Assembly: GCF_001999335.1 (NCBI RefSeq) | Contig: NZ_MLHS01000040.1 | Coordinates: 1-64,000, forward strand | Reading direction: 5' to 3' | DNA: 64,000 bases | Source: Rodentibacter sp. Ppn85 | GTDB taxonomy: Bacteria > Pseudomonadota > Gammaproteobacteria > Enterobacterales > Pasteurellaceae | Part shown: in pieces, positions 39,572 through 47,573 of the stretch | How positions within the stretch are numbered: position 1 is the stretch's first letter | Layout of the letters: each line of letters starts with the position of its first letter | Notes under the pieces: generated by a model | What the model saw: only the letters and a program-made list of their open reading frames with translations | Databases searched by the model: none | What the model was told of the DNA's origin: nothing | Program-made: the position numbers and the translations under genes

Positions 39572-40624
39572 ATGAAACCGATTTTTGCTAAATCTCCTCC
39601 TTTAGGATTCCGCCTGGTTCTTGCGGTGATTGTTTCTAGCGGTCTTATTTTTGCGGATGGGCAGGATTCGATGAATAAAGTTCGCAGTATGATGGAAACG
39701 GCGGTTGGCGGTTTGTATTATTTGGCCAATAGCCCACGTACTGTATTAGACGGAGTATCGAATAATTTTGTAGATACCAACAAATTGCAAATTGAAAATA
39801 AGGTATTGCGTGAGCAGCTTCGTGAAAAAAATGCGGATTTGTTGTTGTTAGATCAAATTAAAGTCGAAAATCAGCGTTTACGTTTATTACTCAATTCGCC
39901 GTTAAGAACCGATGAATATAAAAAAATTGCGGAGGTACTGACAGCTGAAACTGATATATATCGCCAGCAAATTGTTATTAATCAGGGCGAAAAGGACGGT
40001 GCTTATGTAGGGCAACCGGTCATTGATGAAAAAGGCGTGATTGGGCAAATTATCTCAGTAGGGGCTAACACCAGTCGTGTATTGTTGATGACGGACGTGA
40101 CTCATTCTATTCCTGTGCAAGTGCTGCGTAACGATGTACGTGTGATTGCCAGTGGAACCGGGCATACTGACGAACTTACGCTTGATAACGTACCGCGTTC
40201 AGTGGATATTGAAAAAGGCGATTTATTAGTGACGTCAGGTTTAGGGGGGCGTTTTCTTGAAGGTTATCCCGTAGCAGTAGTACAAAGTGTATCACGTGAC
40301 GGAACAAATTATTTCGCCGCAGTAAAAGCCCAACCTCTCGCATCTTTAGAACGTTTACGTTATGTGCTTTTACTTTGGCCAAGCACCCTAGATATATCGA
40401 AAGTAAAATCTATGTCACCGGAAGAAGTGCGCGAGCTTGTTCAAAAGCGGTTGGAAAGCCAAGCTAATGAGATGAACAATAAAGTGCACAAAATGAAAAT
40501 TACCGAGGAACAAGAACCAAAAGCCGAAAATAATAAGGAAGAAATTGAGCCTGAAATTCCGACTGAAACACCGCAAGACGAGCCTGTTTCACCGGAGCAG
40601 CGGGAATATAGGGAGGAAGGCTAA
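39572..40624 (+). CDS. mreC: Rod-shape determining protein MreC
   Basis: A bitopic periplasmic scaffold that activates PBP2-RodA. The 350-residue sequence has a short N-terminal membrane segment (residues 10-28), a coiled coil (about 70-110, NKLQIENKVLREQLREKNAD), and the beta-barrel part with VNQGEKDGAYVGQPV-type sequence and TSGLGGRFLEGYPVAVV near 220. An unusual Glu/Pro-rich tail of about 50 residues ends the protein. The stop overlaps the mreD start by one base. Confidence 0.96.
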   Translation: MKPIFAKSPPLGFRLVLAVIVSSGLIFADGQDSMNKVRSMMETAVGGLYYLANSPRTVLDGVSNNFVDTNKLQIENKVLREQLREKNADLLLLDQIKVENQRLRLLLNSPLRTDEYKKIAEVLTAETDIYRQQIVINQGEKDGAYVGQPVIDEKGVIGQIISVGANTSRVLLMTDVTHSIPVQVLRNDVRVIASGTGHTDELTLDNVPRSVDIEKGDLLVTSGLGGRFLEGYPVAVVQSVSRDGTNYFAAVKAQPLASLERLRYVLLLWPSTLDISKVKSMSPEEVRELVQKRLESQANEMNNKVHKMKITEEQEPKAENNKEEIEPEIPTETPQDEPVSPEQREYREEG

Positions 40625-41112
40625 TGCAAATGCGCTTAATTTTGCAATGGGTAACGATACTCTCATTCTTTATTGTCGCTCTTGTTATGGAACTTGCACC
40701 TTGGCCAATAGGCTTTCAAGCTTTTAAACCCTCTTGGTTAATTTTGGTGTTAACCTACTGGGGATTAGCAATTCCTAACAAAGTAAGTATTGGTATTGCT
40801 TTTTTACTGGGTGTGATTTGGGATATTGTTCTTGGTTCAACCCTTGGTATTCATGCTCTAGTACTTTCAGTCGCTTTTTACTTTATTGCTAAAAATTATT
40901 TGGTGTTGCGTAACCTTTCCTTATGGTTTCAAAGCCTATTAGTGATTATTTTTGTATTTTCTATCCGTTTTGCTATTTTCCTTGTGGAACTATTTTTACA
41001 CAGTGCGATTTTTAATTGGCAAGAAATTTTTGGCGCTATCGCTTCAGGTATATTATGGCCGTGGATATTTTTATTAATGCGAAAAATGCGCAGAAAAGTT
41101 GGGCTAAGTTGA
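40624..41112 (+). CDS. mreD: Rod-shape determining protein MreD
   Basis: A 162-residue inner-membrane protein with about five hydrophobic segments. It carries the family motif FKPSWLILVLTYWGLAIPNKV near residue 37 and the GVIWDIVLGSTLGIHAL block near 61. It completes the mreBCD set and starts within the mreC stop (TAATG). A bidirectional terminator separates it from rho. Confidence 0.96.
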   Translation: MQMRLILQWVTILSFFIVALVMELAPWPIGFQAFKPSWLILVLTYWGLAIPNKVSIGIAFLLGVIWDIVLGSTLGIHALVLSVAFYFIAKNYLVLRNLSLWFQSLLVIIFVFSIRFAIFLVELFLHSAIFNWQEIFGAIASGILWPWIFLLMRKMRRKVGLS

Positions 41113-41160
41113 AATAAGAAGAGTAGCAGAGAAATTATTCGGCGAACTTTTATAATGATA

Positions 41161-41194
41161 TAACAAAAGGGAAACATCAGTTTCCCTTTTGTTA
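41161..41194. terminator. Bidirectional terminator between mreD and rho
   Basis: TAACAAAAGGGAAAC (41161-41175) and its exact complement (41180-41194) form a 15-bp stem with an ATCA loop, between convergent genes. Confidence 0.9.
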
Positions 41195-41223
41195 TATCCG
41201 ATTTTTGTGATGCTATCGGACTA

Positions 41224-42486
41224 TTACGAACGTTTCATAATTTCAAAAAACTCTTCGTTAGTTTTTGCAACACCGAGTTTGTCAATGAGCCATTCCATTG
41301 CTTCCACTTCACCCATTGGGTTAAGGATTTTGCGCAGAATCCACATTTTTTGCAGTTCATCGGGAGTAGTGAGTAAATCTTCTTTACGCGTTCCCGAGCG
41401 ATTGAAGTCAATAGCAGGGAATACGCGTTTTTCGGCAATTTTACGAGAAAGATGGAGCTCCATATTACCGGTTCCTTTAAATTCTTCGAAAATTACTTCA
41501 TCCATTTTTGAGCCGGTATCGACAAGTGCAGTAGCAATGATAGTTAAACTACCACCTTCTTCTACATTACGGGCGGCACCGAAGAAACGTTTAGGACGGT
41601 GTAATGCGTTTGCATCCACACCGCCGGATAAAATCTTACCGGAAGCAGGAGTTACCGTATTATAAGCACGGGCTAAACGGGTAATGGAATCAAGTAAAAT
41701 CACCACATCTTTTTTATGTTCGACGGAACGTTTAGCCTTTTCGATCACCATTTCTGCCACTTGAACATGGCGTGCCGCAGGCTCATCAAAAGTAGAAGCG
41801 ATAACTTCTCCTTTTACTGAGCGTTGCATTTCCGTTACCTCTTCCGGGCGTTCATCAATTAATAGGACGATGAGTTCGCATTCCGGATAATTATGGGTAA
41901 TGCTTTGAGCAATATTTTGCAGTAGCATTGTTTTCCCTGCTTTTGGCGGAGCAACAATTAAACCCCGTTGACCTTTACCAATCGGTGAGGCTAAATCTAG
42001 AATACGGGCGGTTAAATCTTCGGTTGAACCGTTACCCCGTTCCATTTTAAGACGGGAGTTAGCGTGGAGCGGTGTTAAGTTTTCAAAGAGAATTTTACTG
42101 CGGGATACTTCAGGTTTGTCATCATTGACTCGATCAACTTTAAGTAGGGCAAAATAGCGCTCACCTTCTTTAGGCGGACGGATTTTGCCTTCAATCTTGT
42201 CACCGGTTTGTAAGTTAAAACGACGAATTTGGCTTGGTGAAACATAAATATCGTCAGGACCGGCTAAATAGGAACTGTCGGCGGAACGTAAAAAACCGAA
42301 ACCATCAGGTAAAATTTCTAACACGCCGCCGCCAAAGATATCTTCGCCGCTTTTAGCGTGTTGTTTTAAGATTGCAAAGACAATATCTTGTTTACGCAAA
42401 CGGGCTAAATTTTCTAAGCCCATTTGCTCTTCGCCAAGTTTCACAAGATCCGAAACAGGCGTATTTTTAAGTTCTGTTAAATGCAT
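41224..42486 (-). CDS. rho: Transcription termination factor Rho
   Basis: A hexameric RNA helicase that releases RNA polymerase. The 420-residue protein has the N-terminal Rho domain and the OB-fold RNA-binding site ([22 protein letters not shown], residues about 60-81). The Walker A is [12 protein letters not shown] near 178, Walker [17 protein letters not shown] near 260, and the R-loop block [14 protein letters not shown] near 350. Length is one residue from E. coli Rho. Confidence 0.98.
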   Translation of the reverse strand: MHLTELKNTPVSDLVKLGEEQMGLENLARLRKQDIVFAILKQHAKSGEDIFGGGVLEILPDGFGFLRSADSSYLAGPDDIYVSPSQIRRFNLQTGDKIEGKIRPPKEGERYFALLKVDRVNDDKPEVSRSKILFENLTPLHANSRLKMERGNGSTEDLTARILDLASPIGKGQRGLIVAPPKAGKTMLLQNIAQSITHNYPECELIVLLIDERPEEVTEMQRSVKGEVIASTFDEPAARHVQVAEMVIEKAKRSVEHKKDVVILLDSITRLARAYNTVTPASGKILSGGVDANALHRPKRFFGAARNVEEGGSLTIIATALVDTGSKMDEVIFEEFKGTGNMELHLSRKIAEKRVFPAIDFNRSGTRKEDLLTTPDELQKMWILRKILNPMGEVEAMEWLIDKLGVAKTNEEFFEIMKRS

Positions 42487-42617
42487 AGTGAATAATTGTT
42501 GGGATTGTTAAGAGTTGAATTAATTGAATGGTGGAGTCTTATCCTAAAATTTTTGCGTAAGGTATCACTAAAACTGCATACTGTCTAGTTGTCAGCATAA
42601 ACTTTTATAAATTTATT

Positions 42618-43499
42618 TTATTTTTTACGATATTGCCCCGGTGTTAATTGATAATATTTTTTAAATGCTTTTCCAAAATTACTTTCCGACTGAAAACCGC
42701 AATTTAACGCAATACTGAGTATGGATTGTTGGGAATGTTTAAGTAATTCCACTGCTTTTTGTAATCTGACATGATTGACAAAATTATATAGGTTAATACC
42801 AAGTTGCTGATTAAATAATCGTATAAGTTGAGCTTTGGATAGATTCGCTATATGACAAAATGTTTCAATTTTCCAACCCTGCTCAGGTTTGGCAATAATA
42901 TTGGATATCACATTGTAAAGACGTTTATCGCGTAATCCGTTAAGCTGAGCATTATCCTGTTATAAATAGGCTCGAATTAACAAGGTTAGCAATACGCTGA
43001 GTAAGGCATTAATAATATTTGCGAAACCGGGCTGATAATCGTCGGCTTCCCGTTGCAGTATGTCAAGTAAGGGGGTTAAAGAGGCATCCTGCAAGTTTAA
43101 TAAAATAACTTCCGGTAGGTTATTAAATAATTCCGATTGTTTATCATAAGTAAAATTGGCACAAAATAAGCTTAAATCGGGTGATTCACCGCCGCATTGT
43201 TTCAATGTAAATGCACCGTTAGAAATAGTGTTTATTTTGCTCGGACCCTCGTAGTTAGGCTGGTGTGTTAGGGAATGGCCTAATGAATGGGGGAGAAATA
43301 CCACATCGTTAGCCTTAAGTTTTATTGCATTTACCATCCCGTCAATATGTAAATATCCCTCTCCTTGTGAAACTATATGCACAATTCCGTGACAGGTTTG
43401 TCTATCATGGCGAATATACCAAGTGTCTTGCAATTTACATTAAACATTAATGCTACCGGATATTTGAGCAAATTTAATGAGCTTATCGAGAATATCCAT
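42618..43499 (-). pseudogene. RclR-like AraC-family regulator, broken by two in-frame TAA stops
   Basis: The frame runs on the minus strand from an ATG at 43499, with GAGGT five bases upstream, to the end of a clear helix-turn-helix at 42618. Two TAA codons interrupt it at 43442-43440 (codon 20) and 42962-42960 (codon 180). Reading through them gives a 293-residue protein: an N-terminal start MDILDKLIKFAQISGSINV, a cupin sensor (VHIVSQGEGYLHIDG, LPHSLGHSL), and a C-terminal AraC double helix-turn-helix (ALNCGFQSESNFGKAFKKYY, LTPGQYRK). Cysteine 21 and a cysteine at SLFCANF stand where E. coli RclR has its redox cysteines. Both stops differ by one base from CAA. Piecewise translation from internal starts is possible but unlikely to give a working regulator. 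Confidence 0.82.
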
Positions 43500-43517
43500 T
43501 ACTTACCTCTATAAATA

Positions 43518-43543
43518 AAAATAGGGAGCCAACTCCCTATTTT
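43518..43543 (-). terminator. Terminator between the DUF417 remnant and the regulator remnant
   Basis: AAAATAGGGAG (43518-43528) and CTCCCTATTTT (43533-43543) form an 11-bp stem; T-rich sequence follows on the minus strand. Confidence 0.8.
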
Positions 43544-43563
43544 CGTTTGCATTGTATATTTTA

Positions 43564-44190
43564 TTAAGCCAACCCGCCGGCTTTTTTACGCAGAATTCTA
43601 TTTGCACATTCTGCCGCTACGGTTAATCCGCCTGCCATCATAATAATGTCTTTTAAAATCAAGTATCCTGCTGCGGATAAATAAGGGAAGCCGTAATTTG
43701 GGGTAGGAAATCGCCGCCTAAATTAGGCACCCAAGTTTCCGGTGTGGTAATCAGGAACGAAAGCGTAACAATTGACATACCGAAGGTCAAGAGTCCTCCA
43801 ATCAACCCGATATTGGCATTCTAAATTCCCATCAGGGTTAAAATGCCAATGGTGACAATCACCACGCCTAACCCGTAAGAGAAGGTATAAGTACCGTTTT
43901 GTTTATGCCATTCAATATTTTTTTGTACCATTTTTTCTTCGGGGTTCTTGTGTAAAACATATTCTTTAACCATTTCGCCTTTTTCATTTGGTGCGTATTT
44001 ATCGCTGTTATTATAAAAAAGCTCATAAAAGGGCTATTGGATACGAAATAAGCAATACCGTCCGCTTCGTATTGGAAAGTTTTTTAAGTCGCCAAGCCAT
44101 AACAATAAAAATGGCAATTCGAATAAAATTAATAAATTGATGTTGCTAAGGGGCAATTATTTTAGCAATAAATTCAATCAAAGCTTGCAT
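43564..44190 (-). pseudogene. DUF417 (YkgB/RclC-like) membrane protein remnant
   Basis: On the minus strand GGAGTTATCT is followed by ATG at 44190 and MQALIEFIAKIIAP, then an in-frame TAG. Beyond it the reading is recovered in pieces in different frames: FINFIRIAIFIVMAW; QYEADGIAYFVSNSPFMS; KYAPNEKGEMVKEYVLHK; then IEWHKQNGTYTFSYGLGVVI, with another TAG after LTLMGI. After a further shift the end reads NYGFPYLSAAGYLILKDIIM, then MAGGLTVAAECANRILRK. The pattern is a four-helix DUF417 protein of about 200 residues. At least two stops and about three frameshifts make it non-functional. In E. coli the family member RclC belongs to the RclR regulon, and here it sits next to an RclR-like remnant. 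Confidence 0.78.
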
Positions 44191-44427
44191 AGATAACTCC
44201 TAATTATTAATGATAAAACAGGTTTAAATTTTAAGGTAATTAAGCCAAAGTTATTAGACGATTTGTCTTAATTTATCTATAAATCGTCTCATTTTATCAT
44301 TGGATGTATCGGCGATTTCTTTAAAATATTTCACTTATTTAGGGGGAGTTGATAAAATAGTCCTTTCAAAAATTCCGTATGTTTTGACCGCACTTTGGGG
44401 TCTATTGAGAATAAGAAAGAGGATATT

Positions 44428-45801
44428 ATGGCACTTTGGGGTGGGCGTTTTACACAAGCAGCAGATAAGCGTTTTAAAGATTTTAATGATTCATTACGTT
44501 TTGATTATCGTCTGGCCGAACAGGATATCGAAGGATCAATCGGTTGGTCGAAAGCGTTAGTAACAGTGAATGTATTAACACCGGATGAACAACAACAGTT
44601 AGAGCAGGCATTAAATGAATTATTGATTGAAGTGCGGTCGAATCCGCAAGCAATTTTGCAAGATGAAGCAGAGGATATTCACAGCTGGGTGGAAAGTAAA
44701 CTGATTGATAAAGTGGGCAATCTTGGCAAAAAATTGCATACCGGACGTAGCCGTAACGATCAAGTTGCACTTGATATAAAAATGTGGTGTAAACAACGTG
44801 TAATCGAATTGCAGGATTCGATTCGGAATTTGCAACGTCATTTAGTGCAAACCGCTGAAAATACCCAAGAAGCCGTGATGCCGGGTTACACCCATCTCCA
44901 GCGTGCTCAACCTATTACTTTTGCCCATTGGTGTATGGCTTATGTAGAAATGTTTGATCGGGATTACACCCGTTTGGCCGATGCTTATAAACGTATGAAT
45001 ACTTGCCCGCTTGGTAGTGGTGCGTTGGCAGGGACAGCTTATGCGGTGGATCGCGACGCACTTGCTCAAGATTTAGGGTTTAATTTTGCGACCCGTAATA
45101 GTTTGGACAGCGTGTCGGATCGTGATCATATCGTAGAATTACTTTCCACTGCCTCCCTGAGTATGGCGCATCTTTCCCGTTTTGCAGAAGATATGATTAT
45201 TTTTAATAGTGGAGAAGCAAACTTCGTAGAATTATCGGATCGTGTAACTTCAGGTTCATCTTTAATGCCACAAAAGAAAAATCCGGATGCCTGTGAATTG
45301 ATTCGTGGCAAAACAGGTCGCGTAATGGGCGCTTTAACCGGAATGTTGATGACTTTAAAGGGGTTGCCGCTCGCCTACAATAAAGATATGCAAGAAGATA
45401 AAGAAGGGATTTTCGATGCTTTGGATACTTGGCAAGATTGTTTGGATATGGCAACCTTTGTGCTGGACGAGTTAAAGGTGAACGTTAAACGTACCCGTGA
45501 AGCCGCCTTAAAAGGTTATTCAAATGCTACCGAATTGGCTGATTATCTCGTTGCTAAGGGCGTACCTTTCCGTGATTCTCATCACATTGTGGGGGAAACC
45601 GTGGTGTATGCTATTGAAAAAGGCAAAGGCTTGGAAGATTTAACTATTCCGGAGTTTCGTCAGTTTAGCGAAGTTGTAGGTGATGATGTGTACGACATTC
45701 TTTCTCTGCAATCTTGTTTGGATAAGCGTTGTGCGAAAGGCGGTGTTTCACCATTACGGGTGGCAGAAGCTATTGCAGAAGCGAAAGCAAGATTTGCTTA
45801 A
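44428..45801 (+). CDS. argH: Argininosuccinate lyase
   Basis: Splits argininosuccinate to arginine and fumarate, the last step of arginine synthesis. I chose the ATG at 44428 with AGAGGATATT upstream, giving 457 residues starting [20 protein letters not shown]; the frame is open from 44395 but the extra codons are not family sequence. The signature [15 protein letters not shown] holds the catalytic serine (near residue 277), and [11 protein letters not shown] near 112 and [11 protein letters not shown] near 210 agree. An uptake signal lies 40 bases upstream. It stands alone behind the decayed regulator pair. Confidence 0.96.
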   Translation: MALWGGRFTQAADKRFKDFNDSLRFDYRLAEQDIEGSIGWSKALVTVNVLTPDEQQQLEQALNELLIEVRSNPQAILQDEAEDIHSWVESKLIDKVGNLGKKLHTGRSRNDQVALDIKMWCKQRVIELQDSIRNLQRHLVQTAENTQEAVMPGYTHLQRAQPITFAHWCMAYVEMFDRDYTRLADAYKRMNTCPLGSGALAGTAYAVDRDALAQDLGFNFATRNSLDSVSDRDHIVELLSTASLSMAHLSRFAEDMIIFNSGEANFVELSDRVTSGSSLMPQKKNPDACELIRGKTGRVMGALTGMLMTLKGLPLAYNKDMQEDKEGIFDALDTWQDCLDMATFVLDELKVNVKRTREAALKGYSNATELADYLVAKGVPFRDSHHIVGETVVYAIEKGKGLEDLTIPEFRQFSEVVGDDVYDILSLQSCLDKRCAKGGVSPLRVAEAIAEAKARFA

Positions 45802-46340
45802 CCGGTAAAGTAAATAAAGTGCGATGAAAAAATATTTGAATTATCTCAGTATTATATAGCAGTTGCACAAAATATTATTTTGTATGTTTACGACTGATAT
45901 TTATAATAGGGTTAAAAACGACCGCACTTTAGCCTATAAAAATATATGCTAATGTGTGATTAAAACCCTCTGTAGCGAAAGCTAAGGGTATTTTTAGAGG
46001 TGCGGTTGAAAATTTCAATGATCTATGACAGGTAAATATCTAAAGTTATTGAGGGTTAGGCGTTGATGTGGTCTAATATTGGGACTAATGGATTTGCTTG
46101 TTAAGAGTAAGTTATTTGATAAGCACAGGTGAGCTTTTGTTGGTTTTAGCAAGATGCTGTGTATTGTTACGAATAGGAACTATTTTAATAGCTTAAAGTA
46201 AGGTTATCATTAATACTTTTAAAATTAACAAACCAAAGTTTTTGTAATAAAACTATTTTTTTTTAAAACTTAGCGTTATAATAAAACACGTGTAAAGTAG
46301 GCGCATAGGTCTTTCAATTTTAAATTCAGGACATACACTG
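45802..46340. other. Long intergenic region after argH
   Basis: About 540 bases with no convincing gene on either strand. One uptake signal lies near 45920. A TATAAT at 46277-46282 could be the minus-10 box of a short transcript running through the heptamer repeat and ending at the hairpin at 46433-46483; no good minus-35 is seen. The sequence is AT-rich, with many stops in all frames. Confidence 0.4.
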
Positions 46341-46347
46341 ATGAACA

Positions 46348-46378
46348 GCAGACAGCAGACAGCAGACAGCAGACAGCA
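46348..46378 (+). repeat. Heptanucleotide tandem repeat GCAGACA, 4.4 copies
   Basis: Four exact GCAGACA units (46348-46354, 46355-46361, 46362-46368, 46369-46375) and a partial fifth. They begin two codons into a short plus-strand frame (ATG 46341, AGGA nine bases upstream, TAA 46431-46433; 30 codons). Because seven is not a multiple of three, each copy change would shift that frame. Simple repeats next to a start codon are known phase-variation devices in Haemophilus, but whether this small frame is translated is unknown. Confidence 0.85.
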
Positions 46379-46432
46379 TAGTTTTTCTTTCTTTTTCCAC
46401 TCCGAAAAGGTTAGGTGGGTTTCCGTTTACTA

Positions 46433-46490
46433 AAAACTCAAGATTGAGAGTTCTTGTATCAAGAATACTCAATCTTGAGTTTTTTGTATT
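46433..46490 (+). terminator. Long hairpin upstream of the secretion locus
   Basis: The 16-base arms AAAACTCAAGATTGAG (46433-46448) and CTCAATCTTGAGTTTT (46468-46483) are perfect complements, and the loop contains a further TTCTTG/CAAGAA pair. Six T end the right arm. It looks like a strong terminator for a short upstream transcript, but could also be a small inverted-repeat element. Confidence 0.7.
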
Positions 46491-46689
46491 TTTGTTTCTT
46501 AAAAAATTCAAGTGTTGAGGGTGTTTGGAGTGATATTTTCAATATCACTCGAATGTTTTCAGCGATATTATTTTTCCTCGATTGTTTGGCTAGGATTGCC
46601 CCTGATGCGATGGAATTGTGTTGTGTCAAGGAAAAATCATTTTATTTATTGAATCTCAATAAATTTACTAACTATTAAAGAGGTTAAAT

Positions 46690-47556
46690 ATGAAAAAAAC
46701 ATTTCTTTGTCTCGGCATGGTAGTTGCATTGACCGGCTGTGCACGAGATGCGAATCAGCCGCTAGAAAAGTGGAGTAATTTTGAACAAAGCAAAATTAAT
46801 GCCCAGTTAGCAGAAAACCAATCTTTGGCAGTGTTCTATCGTCAAGATGATGTAGAAGGCCCGGCAGTCAATATTTACATTGATAGTAACTACCAAACGT
46901 CTTTATTACCAAATGCTTTTACCCCGATTGCAGTTTGTGCGGATAAACACCTATTTAGTGCATCGTATACAACGAATACTCAATTTGGTAATCGTACACA
47001 AGGTGTGAACTATACTTTACCGGTTAACGAAGTGGCTTATATCAAAGTCGAGCAACAAAACGGCAAATTAACCTTTACCCGAGTAGAAAGTGAGATCGGA
47101 GCACAAGCCGTTTCTCAATTACCAAGAGAAAATCAAACGTTTTCACGCGTACCGGCACCGAATAACTGTGGTGCAGGCGTATTAGCGGTGGAATCATTAG
47201 ATGCGAGTGCATTATTCGGTTTCAATAAGTCAAGTTACAACGACATTTTACCGAACGGTAAAGAGAAAATTCAGGAATTTGCAGCGAAAACAAAAACAAT
47301 GTCTATCAGCAAAATTACCGTATCCGGGCATACCGATCCGGTAGGCTCTGACAGCTATAATAAAGCTTTATCACAAAAACGCGCAAATACCGTGAAATTA
47401 GCCTTACAAAAAGCGGGCGTGACTGCGTCGATTAGTGCTGTAGGTTACGGTAAAGCAGAACCGGTGGTTAGTAATTGTGAAGCTTACAAAAGTGCGCAAC
47501 GTAATCAGTGCAACCAACCGAATCGCCGTGTAGAAATCGCGGTTTATAGAAAATAA
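46690..47556 (+). CDS. OmpA-family outer membrane lipoprotein of a type I secretion locus
   Basis: The 288-residue product has a lipoprotein signal MKKTFLCLGMVVALTGC with lipobox LTGC (Cys 17), a central domain of about 130 residues (residues about 25-155) with alternating strands, and a C-terminal OmpA/MotB-type peptidoglycan-binding domain: SALFGFNKSSYNDILPNGKE near 176, ITVSGHTDPVGSDSYNKALS near 215 and NQPNRRVEIAVYRK at the end. TAAAGAGG precedes the ATG. It lies 17 bases before the adhesin gene, and OmpA-like lipoproteins often accompany BapA-type type I secretion systems, where they may tether or stabilise the exporter; that role is inference. Confidence 0.9.
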   Translation: MKKTFLCLGMVVALTGCARDANQPLEKWSNFEQSKINAQLAENQSLAVFYRQDDVEGPAVNIYIDSNYQTSLLPNAFTPIAVCADKHLFSASYTTNTQFGNRTQGVNYTLPVNEVAYIKVEQQNGKLTFTRVESEIGAQAVSQLPRENQTFSRVPAPNNCGAGVLAVESLDASALFGFNKSSYNDILPNGKEKIQEFAAKTKTMSISKITVSGHTDPVGSDSYNKALSQKRANTVKLALQKAGVTASISAVGYGKAEPVVSNCEAYKSAQRNQCNQPNRRVEIAVYRK

Positions 47557-47573
47557 TGATTTAAGGAATATTT

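Noticed and set aside
46348..46378. CRISPR array at the heptamer repeat
   Set aside because: Units are 7 bases and contiguous, with no spacers; no cas genes in the window.
46326..46511. Minus-strand 61-codon frame through the heptamer repeat and hairpin
   Set aside because: Composition follows the repeat and palindrome; no ribosome site; treated as a shadow.
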